Assembly: GCF_001077535.1 (NCBI RefSeq) | Contig: NZ_CP011968.1 | Coordinates: 3,658,001 to 3,722,000, forward strand | Origin: Clostridioides difficile ATCC 9689 = DSM 1296 | GTDB taxonomy: Bacteria; Bacillota; Clostridia; Peptostreptococcales; Peptostreptococcaceae | Direction of reading: 5' to 3' | DNA length: 64,000 nt | Part shown: positions 56,508 through 64,000 of the stretch, one piece after another | How the letters are laid out: each line of letters opens with the position of its first letter | How positions within the stretch are numbered: position 1 is the stretch's first letter | The notes under the pieces: model-generated | The model's input: the letters and a program-made list of their open reading frames with translations, nothing else | Told to the model about the DNA's origin: nothing | The model's database searches: none | Position numbers and translations under genes: made by a program

Positions 56508-57309
56508 AAATATTCATCCGTCTTCCTCTTACAAATCCAATAAGCGTTATATTTAATTTTTTAGAAAGCTCTATTGATAAATTAGTCGGTGCTGATTTTG
56601 ATACTACAATAGGAATTTGAGTCATAGCTGCTTTTAATATCATTTCCAATGATATTCTTCCACTTACAGCCACAATTTTATCTTTTAATGTTATGTCATT
56701 TAAAACACAAAATCCAATAGCCTTATCCATTGCATTATGCCTTGCTACATCTTCACAAGTGACTATTTTTTTATCAAAATTAAATACAGATACACTATGT
56801 ACCCCACCAGTATTTTTAAATAATTCTGATGAATTTAAATTTTTATCCATTATACTGTAAATCGTATCATAATTTATTTTTATATTGCTCTTTACAGGAG
56901 CACATGTTATATAGTCTAGTGAATTTAAAAATATAATTTGCTCATCTTGATTTTTTTGTTTCTCTTGAATAGTTACTTTTGCAAAACGTTCACTCTCATT
57001 TATCTCAAATTTTAATAAGCTTTTTTTGTTTTCTATGTATCCTTTTGTTTTCAAGAATCCTACTATAAGTTCCTCTAAATTATATGGGGTACATAAAAAT
57101 GTATTTATATATTTATCATTTAAAATAAAACTAAGTGGATATTCTGCAATTATTTCTTCATTATCTATTGATACTTCATGTTCATTTATTTTGCTTACTT
57201 CTACATTAAAAGAATTTAAATATTTGTAGTCCACTAGACTATAACTATTTTCAAAAACTTTATCCTTACTATTTTCTTGTAATTTAGTTTTTGAGTATAT
57301 ATTGTTCAT
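56476..57309 (-). CDS. fdhD: Formate dehydrogenase accessory sulfurtransferase FdhD
   Basis: A 277-residue protein that delivers sulfur to the molybdenum/tungsten-bis-MGD cofactor of FdhF. Family motifs include FLCTPYNLEELIVGFL, NTGGVHSVSVF, CEDVARHNAMDKAIG and SGRISLEMILKAAMTQIP. The usual CxxC pair seems reduced to one Cys (YITCAPV), which is odd. It lies 48 bases downstream of fdhF, the expected partner. Confidence 0.92.
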   Translation of the reverse strand: MNNIYSKTKLQENSKDKVFENSYSLVDYKYLNSFNVEVSKINEHEVSIDNEEIIAEYPLSFILNDKYINTFLCTPYNLEELIVGFLKTKGYIENKKSLLKFEINESERFAKVTIQEKQKNQDEQIIFLNSLDYITCAPVKSNIKINYDTIYSIMDKNLNSSELFKNTGGVHSVSVFNFDKKIVTCEDVARHNAMDKAIGFCVLNDITLKDKIVAVSGRISLEMILKAAMTQIPIVVSKSAPTNLSIELSKKLNITLIGFVRGRRMNIYANPQRVIKK

Positions 57310-57357
57310 AAAATATTAGCCTTTCTGCCTTTTATAAATCTTAAATCTAATAAATCA

Positions 57358-59502
57358 TTAGATATTTGTAGCTGTCATTTTGTCTTTCAAACTTTGATAC
57401 TCTTCTCTTACACATTTTTCTGCTAATTCTTGGTCTTCAAGTTTTTCAAGTTTAACAGCACAATATTTATACTCTGGTGTTTTAGATATAGGGTCTAAAT
57501 TTGCTATTGTAAGTTCATTGCAAGCTCCAACCCACCACTGATAAGTCATATATGTTGCACCTTCCTTAACTCTATCAGTAACTGTTGCTCTTGTTATTAC
57601 ACTTCCTCTTCTTGAACTAATTCTAACTAATTCATCATCTTCAATTCCTAATTTTTCAGCATCATTAGAATTTATTTGAACACGTCCTGGTTCATCTTCT
57701 AATGAACTAAGTGTTCTACAATTACCAGTCATTGTTCTTACTGAATAGTGTCCAACTTCTCTTACAGTACATAAACTAAATGGGTATTCATCATCTTCAA
57801 CTTCCATAGGGGGTCTCCATTCAGCAGCGAACAAATTACCTTTACCATTAGGAGTAGAAAACTTTTGACCTTCATACAGATACATAGTTCCTTTATCTTC
57901 CATACTTTCACTCTTACAAGGCCATTGAACGCATCCTTGAGTTTCTATCTTTTCATAAGTAGCACCTAAGAAACTTGGACATAATTGTCTAAGTTCGTCC
58001 CATATTTCCTTAGTATTTTTATAGTTCATAGGATATCCCATTGCTGTAGAAATTTCGCTTATAATTTGCCAGTCTGGTTTTACATCTCCTTGTGGCTCTA
58101 TAGCTTTTCTCATCAATTGGAATCCTCTATCTGCACATGTATATACTCCCTCATGTTCTCCCCAAGAAGTAGCTGGAAGTATAACATCAGCATGAAGTGC
58201 TGTCTTATTCATAAATATATCTTGAACAATGACAAATTCCAATTCATCTAATGCTTCTCTAACTTCTGATGCATCTGGGTCACTTTGCACTGGGTCTTCT
58301 CCAAATATATAATAAGCTTTAAGCTTTTTCTCTTTTAGTACTAAGTCTGGAACTTGAGTTAAACTATAACCATTATTAGGAGATAATTTTACCCCCCAAG
58401 CTTTTTCAAACTTTTCTCTTATCTTATCATCAGTTACATTTTGATAGCCAGGATATACATTAGGAAGAGCTCCCATATCACAAGCTCCTTGAACATTATT
58501 TTGTCCACGTACAGGTCCTATTCCAACGCTTTCTCTACCAAAATTACCTGTAAGTAGAGCAATTGATGCAAGTCCCTTAACTACATCAACAGCTTGACCA
58601 AATTGACAGACACCCATTCCATAAAGTATCATAGCTTTTTTACCTTTTGCATATTCTCTCATAGCTTTTCTTATAAGCTCTTCTGGGATTCCTGTAATCT
58701 TTTCAGCATATTTAGCTGTATATGGTTTAACAATTTCTTTATACTCATCAAATCCTTGTGTATGATTTTGAACAAATTCTTTATTGTAAAGACCTTCTTC
58801 TATTAATACATTTCCAAAAGCATTTACTAAAACCATGTTTGTTCCACCTTTTATAGGTAGATGTATATCAGCAATTCTTGCAGATTCAGTTACTCTAGGG
58901 TCAGTAACAATTAATTTAGCACCATTTTTTTTAGCTTTTACTATTCTATTTGCCACTATTGGATGTGAATCTGCTCCATTATATCCAAATATAAATAAAA
59001 CATCTGCATTTTCTATCTCTGGTATAGAATTAGACATTGCACCACTACCTAATGAGTAAGCCAGACCGGCTACAGATGGTGCATGTCAGACACGAGCACA
59101 ATGGTCAACATTATTAGTTCCTATTGTAGCTCTCATAAATTTTTGCATTATATAGTTTGCTTCATTACCAGGTCCTCTTGCAGAACCTGTTCCCATAATA
59201 GAATCAGGTCCATATTTTTCTTTAATTTCATTTAGTCTTGAAGCTGTATAGTTTATAGCCTCATCCCATTCAACCTCTTCTAGTACACCTTGTTTTCTTA
59301 TCATTGGCTTTTTTAGCCTAGGTGTTAGAATTTTAGGGTCATTTAGAAAATCCCATCCATAACGACCTTTTAAACACAAACTTTCTTGATTTGTTCTACC
59401 ATTAGCCGGTTCAGCTCTTAATATCTTATTATCTTTTACTACTAGATATAATTGGCATCCAGCTCCACAGTATGGACAAACTGTTAAAATTTTTTTCTCC
59501 AT
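57358..59502 (-). CDS. fdhF: Formate dehydrogenase H, selenocysteine-containing
   Basis: A 714-residue molybdopterin oxidoreductase, read through an in-frame TGA at 59088-59086 as selenocysteine 139 (DHCARV-U-HAPSVAGL, matching the FdhF active-site context). A naive ORF call splits it into 138- and 559-residue pieces. N-terminal [4Fe-4S] cysteines are in CPYCGAGCQLYL and CLKGRYG. The bis-MGD-binding regions (SIALLTGNFGRESVGIGPVRGQNNVQGACDMG, key residues around 290-320) and the C-terminal domain are intact. ATG 59502 follows AGGGGGG. With HycB and HydA partners it should interconvert CO2 and formate. Confidence 0.96.
57358..59502 (-). other. Operon: fdhF, fdhD, zinc ribbon, hycB, hydA, hycB
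   Basis: Six same-strand genes with short gaps or overlaps run from 59502 to 53788. The set (formate dehydrogenase, its sulfurase, two four-cluster ferredoxins and an iron hydrogenase) resembles the Acetobacterium hydrogen-dependent CO2 reductase. No membrane subunit is present, so a soluble complex is expected. This entry marks the lead gene of the unit. Confidence 0.7.
59039..59088 (-). promoter_or_regulatory. Bacterial SECIS element of fdhF
   Basis: Directly after the TGA (59088-59086) the mRNA can fold: GCACCA (59082-59077) with TGGTGC (59044-59039), and an upper stem GTAGCC/GGC-T-TAC around a GGTCT apical loop (59067-59063). The GGTCT loop is the one recognised by SelB in Escherichia coli fdhF. 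Confidence 0.88.
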
Positions 59503-59752
59503 ACAATTCCCCCCTTAGATTTATCCCCTGATAAGTAAAATTTATCTTAAAGATAATGAGTGTTTTTATAATATGCAAAATCATAAATATTTTGCAATAC
59601 TATCTATTAAATTCAACAATTTTCTCACAATTCCTCTTAAATTTCAAAAAAAATATGTCATAATAATCTTTATATTTCAACCATTTAATTAAAATATTCT
59701 AGTTCTTATGACATATTTTTTAATATACTCAATATATATTCTTTAAACTTAT
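59503..59752 (-). promoter_or_regulatory. fdhF promoter region with inverted repeat
   Basis: TGCAAAAT (59574-59581), 7 bases, ATTTTGCA (59589-59596) form a perfect dyad. On the minus strand TTGCAA (-35) and TATTAT (-10) with an 18-base spacer fit the same stretch, so the dyad covers the promoter core and may be an operator. A second short palindrome TTATCTTAAAGATAA lies at 59542-59556. The region also holds the terminator of the upstream gene. Confidence 0.55.
59643..59718 (-). terminator. Terminator of the flippase-like gene
   Basis: AAATATGTCATAA (59651-59663) and TTATGACATATTT (59706-59718) are perfect 13-base arms with a long loop, followed on the minus strand by a T-run. Confidence 0.75.
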
Positions 59753-60811
59753 TTAGTTTTCACTTAAAACAATATTTCTGCCAATTCTATTTTTCATTCT
59801 ATAGTGAGTAATTACAGTAAATATTCCACTTCCAATCAGAATCAAATAGTACATAAATCCACCATATAAAAATACTGCATATCCCATCAAAGGTTGAGGG
59901 AATACTGATTTGAATATAGTGAAAAAGGCTAATTCATTAGCTCCTACATTCCCAGGTGTTGGTATTGGAGATATTGCCATATATAAAAATGCTTGTAATG
60001 TCAGTATATAAATATAGCTATAACCTTGTAAATTAAATGCTTTATATATCCAAAATGAAACACTAAAGTAAGCACTTAATTGAATAAAAGTTACTATTAT
60101 AGTTGAAATTAATACCTTTTTATTCTTTGCAAAAAAATTTATTGCTTTACTATAATCATCTATAAAACTTTCTATGGATTCGATCTTATTATCTAAAAAT
60201 TTTAAAAACTTAATTTTTGATAAATGCTTTATAGTAATTCTCATAAAATATTTTATTTTTTTAGGATTTAAAATAACTAATATTATCATAATTAAGACAA
60301 ATGAATTAATGGCTATCCCTAGAAACACTAGAGGCATAATCATTTTCATTTGTTTTTCTAACATAGCAAAATTCATTAAAACAAGTATTGTACAATAAAA
60401 AGTAACTACTATTTGGAAGATAATAGACTTATTGGTAACAACTGCACTTGCCTTACTAAGTGGCATTTTACATTTTTTAAGTACATATATCTGTACTGGT
60501 TGGCTTCCTGAAGCAAAAGGAGTTATTAAATTATAATAAAATCCCATAATGGCTAGCTTAAAACCAATAAATCTAATATTAACTTTGTGAGTGCTTTCTA
60601 TAATTATCTTCATTACTACTCCTTCAAGCATTATGTGACACATTATTGCCAAAGCACCTATGAATAAAAACTTCTTATCTACCATAACCATAACATTTGA
60701 TAGCATTTTAATATCCAATGTTTTAAACACTAGGTAAATTGTTATACCTATTAACAAAAATAAAAATGTATACTGTAGTAAACTCTTTCTAATATTCTTT
60801 AGTCTATCCAT
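59753..60811 (-). CDS. Lysylphosphatidylglycerol synthase TM region/YbhN-like membrane protein
   Basis: A 352-residue protein with about eight hydrophobic helices. It resembles the flippase-type LPG_synthase_TM family (UPF0104): AIMGFYYNLITPFASGSQPVQIYVLKK and ISPIPTPGNVGANELAFFTIF are the hallmarks. It has no C-terminal synthase domain, so by itself it would be a lipid flippase or permease of unknown substrate. ATG 60811 is chosen; the TTG at 60835 lies upstream of the AAGGATGG site. It is a single-gene unit. Confidence 0.85.
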   Translation of the reverse strand: MDRLKNIRKSLLQYTFLFLLIGITIYLVFKTLDIKMLSNVMVMVDKKFLFIGALAIMCHIMLEGVVMKIIIESTHKVNIRFIGFKLAIMGFYYNLITPFASGSQPVQIYVLKKCKMPLSKASAVVTNKSIIFQIVVTFYCTILVLMNFAMLEKQMKMIMPLVFLGIAINSFVLIMIILVILNPKKIKYFMRITIKHLSKIKFLKFLDNKIESIESFIDDYSKAINFFAKNKKVLISTIIVTFIQLSAYFSVSFWIYKAFNLQGYSYIYILTLQAFLYMAISPIPTPGNVGANELAFFTIFKSVFPQPLMGYAVFLYGGFMYYLILIGSGIFTVITHYRMKNRIGRNIVLSEN

Positions 60812-60914
60812 TAGAAATAACCATCCTTTGCTCAAGATTTATACTAAATACTATATTATTAGTATACACTATGAATCTTAATATTTTATAACAAAATACC
60901 TTACAATTTTGTCA

Positions 60915-60968
60915 TTTACAAAAAATATTAATCTATAAATTAAATTTTAATATATAGATTAATATTTT
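60915..60968 (-). terminator. Terminator of the orphan response regulator gene
   Basis: AAAATATTAATCTATA (60922-60937) pairs with TATAGATTAATATTTT (60953-60968), a 16-base perfect stem, and T residues follow on the minus strand. Confidence 0.75.
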
Positions 60969-61021
60969 ACAAACATTTTGTAGATATATATAATATTTTC
61001 ACTAAACAACACTTATACTTA

Positions 61022-61681
61022 TTACACCCATTTATACCCTATCCCCCATACAGTTTCTATTGTATAAATATCATATTGTTTTAATTTGCTTCGTATATTT
61101 TTTATATGCTCTGTGATAGTACTTATATCACTTTCTCCATCAAAACCATATACCGACTCATATATTCTTTCTTTTGAAAATACTTGTCCCTTATTTTTTG
61201 CTAGAAATTCACATATTAGATATTCACTTTTAGTAAAATTAATTTTTTTACCATCAATTGAAACTTCTTTGCCTAAAAAGTTAAATTGAACATTTGAGAT
61301 AGTTAATAAATTCTTTTTTTCTCTACTTTCTCGCCTTAAATGAGCAGTTATCCTAGCCCTTAATTCTCCTACACCAAAAGGTTTGGTTATATAGTCATCT
61401 GCACCTATACCAAGACCGTACATAATATCACTTTCCATATTTTTTGCTGTCAAAAACAGTATTGGACAATCAACCTTATTTCTTATAGTTTTACATACTT
61501 CAAAACCATCCATCTTAGGCATCATAACATCTAATATTATTAGATTAAAATAATTAAAATCCATGTTCATAGCCTTTTCTACATCACTAATTACCTTTAC
61601 TTCATGTCCATCTCTTTTCAACACATTTTCAATCAACTTTAACATATCTAACTCATCATCTACTACTAATATCTTAGACAT
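61022..61681 (-). CDS. OmpR-family response regulator (no adjacent kinase)
   Basis: A 219-residue regulator. The receiver domain has the acidic pocket VVDDELD, phosphoacceptor Asp51 in IILDVMMPKMDGFEV and YITKPFG. The winged-helix output domain ends in ETVWGIGYKWV. It resembles regulators of antimicrobial-peptide sensing systems (VanR/SpaR type), but no histidine kinase follows it or precedes it in the window. The partner may lie further along on the minus strand or elsewhere. Confidence 0.92.
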   Translation of the reverse strand: MSKILVVDDELDMLKLIENVLKRDGHEVKVISDVEKAMNMDFNYFNLIILDVMMPKMDGFEVCKTIRNKVDCPILFLTAKNMESDIMYGLGIGADDYITKPFGVGELRARITAHLRRESREKKNLLTISNVQFNFLGKEVSIDGKKINFTKSEYLICEFLAKNKGQVFSKERIYESVYGFDGESDISTITEHIKNIRSKLKQYDIYTIETVWGIGYKWV

Positions 61682-61991
61682 AATAACTCCTCCATTTATC
61701 CATCTAATAGCATTCTAATTTATATATTTAATAATATCTTTAAAATTCACATTAACCATAATACTCTCATATTATAGCTTACAATAATTAATTACTATTT
61801 TACAAATAAAATATTTTAGATACAAAAACTTTATATTTCAAAAACTTTATATTCATTTTACACGTATTTACTTAAATATAAAAATTTATTTAACAATTTA
61901 TTATTGTAATATTTTGAATATATAATAAAATTAATAATAAGAAAACTTTTTATAAATATACTTTTAATTGTTTAAATTGGAGGAAAAAATT
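61682..61991. other. Divergent intergenic region
   Basis: About 310 very AT-rich bases between the response regulator and the DUF3786 gene. TATAAT at 61921-61926 could be a -10 for the plus-strand gene but no good -35 is found. Nothing else is supported. Confidence 0.4.
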
Positions 61992-62621
61992 ATGGATGAA
62001 AAGATAACAAAAAATAATTATAATGTTCCATTTGACTATGTTCGAAAAAAACTCAAAGAATTAGACCCTCATACAATTAGTAATTTAAGTAATATACCTT
62101 TCAATAATGATTTAAATAGATTCACACTCAATTTTTTTGATAGACAATATATTATAGACTATCCAAATGGAGAAGTTTGGAATAGTAATGGTAGCCTTTG
62201 CAATAACTTTGAGCTTAAAATCTTGATAGTTAGATATTTAATCAATGCTAAAGGTATTCCTAGAACTAATAAATATGTAACTTTTAAAGAAATACCAGGA
62301 GGCAATGTTTATTATCCAAATTTTTTAAACAGGACTCTATATAGGCTTTCAGAAGTTTTTACATCTCAAATAGACAAATATAAGTTAGTTATGGAGAAAA
62401 TTGGAGCTGAAAAAGTAAACATGGGAGATTTAGCTTATAGGTTTACATATATGGGTAATACATCTATGGTATTTATACTTTGGTTTGGAGATGATGAATT
62501 TCCTCCAAATTCAAATATATTATTTGATTCTAATATAGTTTATTACTTCAATGCAGAAGATTTAGCAGTTGTTCCTGATACAGCTATAAATGCAATTTTA
62601 AATAAAATAAATCAATTATAA
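61992..62621 (+). CDS. DUF3786-like protein
   Basis: About 209 residues from ATG 61992, which sits 8 bases after GGAGG; the ORF can be extended to TTG 61968 but that lies before the ribosome binding site. Motifs FDYVRKKLKELDPHTISNLSNIPF, YIIDYPNGEVWNSNG and IVRYLINAKGIPRTNKYVTFKEIPGGNVYYPNF resemble the DUF3786 family seen in corrinoid- or anaerobe-associated neighbourhoods. No catalytic motif is evident. Function unknown. Confidence 0.72.
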   Translation: MDEKITKNNYNVPFDYVRKKLKELDPHTISNLSNIPFNNDLNRFTLNFFDRQYIIDYPNGEVWNSNGSLCNNFELKILIVRYLINAKGIPRTNKYVTFKEIPGGNVYYPNFLNRTLYRLSEVFTSQIDKYKLVMEKIGAEKVNMGDLAYRFTYMGNTSMVFILWFGDDEFPPNSNILFDSNIVYYFNAEDLAVVPDTAINAILNKINQL

Positions 62622-62647
62622 ATATAAATAATATTATAATAAAGTTT

Positions 62648-63286
62648 TTGATATTTAGCACATGGCGAGAAGATGGACGTTTCAAACTATATCCAAATGG
62701 AGGTATTTACCCTTGTCATACTGCAAATGCTGCTAACGTACTCTGTCATATGGGATATGCATCTGACATTAGAATGCAAAAAACGTTTCAACATTTTTTA
62801 GATACACAGTATACTGATGGTGGGTGGCGTTGCAATAAATTTAGTTTTGGTCGAGGTCCAGAAACTGAATACTCAAATCCACTACCAACTCTTAATATAT
62901 TAAATGCATTCCGTTTTAGTAATTATCTAAATAAAGAATCAAAACTTGACAAAGCTGTAGATTTTCTACTTGACCATTGGACTATTAAAAAACCAATCGG
63001 CCCTTGTCACTATGGAATTGGAACCTTATTTATGCAAGTTGAATATCCTTTCCGTAATTATAACCTATTCCTTTATGTCTACGTTTTATCATTTTATAAT
63101 TGTGCAAAAAAGAATAATAGATTTTTAGAAGCATTGAAGATACTTGAATCTAAAATGATAGGTAATAAAATTGTCGTTGAAAGTGTAGTTCCAAAACTAT
63201 CCAAATTATCTTTTTGTAAAAAAGGCGAGTCAAGTGAAATAGCCAAAACACACTATTACGAAATATTAAAAAACCTAGAAAAATAA
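62648..63286 (+). pseudogene. 5'-truncated prenyltransferase/terpenoid-cyclase-like remnant
   Basis: An open frame of about 212 codons resembling the repeat region of prenyltransferase/squalene-cyclase-fold proteins (WREDGRFKLYPNGGIYPCHTANAANVLCHMGY, QYTDGGWRCNKFSFGRGPETEYSNPLPTL). The only start is TTG 62648, with no ribosome binding site, and similarity begins immediately. No ATG is found in a suitable position upstream, where the frame stays open into the preceding gene. This looks like the 3' part of a longer gene that lost its beginning. The frame is otherwise undamaged, so an unusual start cannot be excluded. Confidence 0.6.
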
Positions 63287-63307
63287 TAGTTATATAGATA
63301 AAACATA

Positions 63308-63346
63308 TTAAAAAATAGTGGCTTTAAATTTTTTAAAGTCACTATT
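63308..63346 (-). terminator. Terminator of the membrane protein at the right edge
   Basis: AATAGTGGCTTTAAA (63314-63328) pairs with TTTAAAGTCACTATT (63332-63346), followed on the minus strand by TTTTTT. It lies between convergent genes. Confidence 0.82.
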
Positions 63347-63381
63347 CTATATAAATATAACAATATAAAAAATATATTAAA

Positions 63382-64000
63382 CTATTTACTCTTTTTTAAA
63401 ACCGTTGATTTTCTTGCTATATAAAAAACTATTATTATAGAAATAACTACTAGAGAACCTCTATTTATAAAGAAATAATTCTTTAATTCATTAAATCTAA
63501 CATCTATATTGTTAGGCATATAAAACATCTTTTGAATATAAAATCCATTTACATTAATCATACTAACAAATGGGTACATATGTAAAATAAAAAATATATC
63601 AGCAAATGTATATGTAATTAATATTGCTATTGTTGTAAATCTATTTTTTGTTAATGTTAATATCATTAGTGGAAATGTTGTATACCATAATAATGTAGGA
63701 AACGTCTTTAAAAACACATCTATTGGCTTTACACTATAAACAAAATCTATTTTGTCTATGTTAAAACCTTTCACTGACGTAAATGTATATACTATTGTAA
63801 TTGAAATTAATAATAATACAGTATATATAGCTAATATAACACACCATCTAAATACTATAAATTGATTATATTTTTTTTTATTATATAAAGTAAGTATCTC
63901 ATTTATATTACCCGAATAATCTTTTGAAAACACATAAATTATTGTGATTGCTGACATTATTGGTATAAAAACATCTGATATCTTTATAATTCCTAACCAT
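63382..64000 (-). CDS. Multi-pass membrane protein, possibly ABC-2-type permease (5' end outside window)
   Basis: The frame stays open from the stop at 63382 to the window edge at 64000, so the first part is missing; an internal ATG at 63957 need not be the start. About 206 codons are visible with about five hydrophobic helices (for example WCVILAIYTVLLLISITIVY and LWYTTFPLMILTLT). The pattern and the KDYSGNINEILTLYNKKKYNQ loop recall ABC-2 type permeases, but no firm family motif is seen. Confidence 0.6.
   Translation of the reverse strand, partial: WLGIIKISDVFIPIMSAITIIYVFSKDYSGNINEILTLYNKKKYNQFIVFRWCVILAIYTVLLLISITIVYTFTSVKGFNIDKIDFVYSVKPIDVFLKTFPTLLWYTTFPLMILTLTKNRFTTIAILITYTFADIFFILHMYPFVSMINVNGFYIQKMFYMPNNIDVRFNELKNYFFINRGSLVVISIIIVFYIARKSTVLKKSK

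Noticed and set aside
59037-59088. Apparent nonsense mutation splitting formate dehydrogenase
   Set aside because: Frame is continuous across the TGA, the context VU-HAPSVAG is the selenocysteine site and a SECIS hairpin follows, so it is recoding, not damage.

Overview
The window is strongly AT-rich, low-GC Firmicute DNA. Gene content and order point to Clostridioides difficile or a very close relative: the HypE-HypD hydroxyproline dehydratase pair with its own P5C reductase, a second type IV pilus locus, an FMN-riboswitch-controlled MFS exporter, a Spo0E-like protein, and a selenocysteine formate dehydrogenase with an iron hydrogenase. The species call is recognition from memory of families and gene order, not a database search. 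No tRNA, rRNA, CRISPR array, insertion sequence or prophage was seen. Most genes are on the minus strand.

Left part (1-13 kb). A two-component pair (histidine kinase cut by the window edge, response regulator) has a long leader starting with a sigma-A promoter, a c-di-GMP-II riboswitch and an overlapping terminator. Next come the phosphate-binding lipoprotein PstS behind PhoP-box-like repeats, oligoendopeptidase PepF, an MgtC-family protein, a Spo0E-like peptide and a Gx-type transporter. FeoA-FeoB runs divergently under a Fur-box promoter. A mannose-family PTS operon (IIB, IIA, IIC, IID, SIS-domain protein) follows, driven by a sigma-54 promoter and a LevR-type activator.

Middle (13-36 kb). 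LevR regulator, ProC, HypD and HypE (hydroxyproline to proline, feeding Stickland metabolism), HtrA, Pgi and a Na/Pi cotransporter with its own Pho-like boxes. Then a COG2509-like flavoprotein, two small unknowns, a SEC-C protein, and a seven-gene type IV pilus operon (DUF881, PilB, PilC, pilin, PilM, PilN, PilO).

Right part (36-64 kb). A tandem P-loop ATPase, the FMN riboswitch and MFS exporter, the proteostasis block (EngB, Lon, ClpX, ClpP, trigger factor) with a ChrA pair, a phosphodiesterase, an RNase PH/RdgB fusion, LigA, a 2-hydroxyacid dehydrogenase, a DUF3783 protein and an OFA-type MFS. The operon fdhF(Sec)-fdhD-zinc ribbon-hycB-hydA-hycB resembles a hydrogen-dependent CO2 reductase/formate-hydrogen module. 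The end holds a flippase-like membrane protein, an orphan response regulator, a DUF3786 protein, a 5'-truncated cyclase-like remnant and a membrane protein cut by the right edge.

The strongest regulatory observations are the c-di-GMP-II switch ahead of the two-component system, the terminator of levR whose 3' arm doubles as the sigma-54 promoter of the PTS operon, and inverted repeats over the fdhF and hypE promoters.
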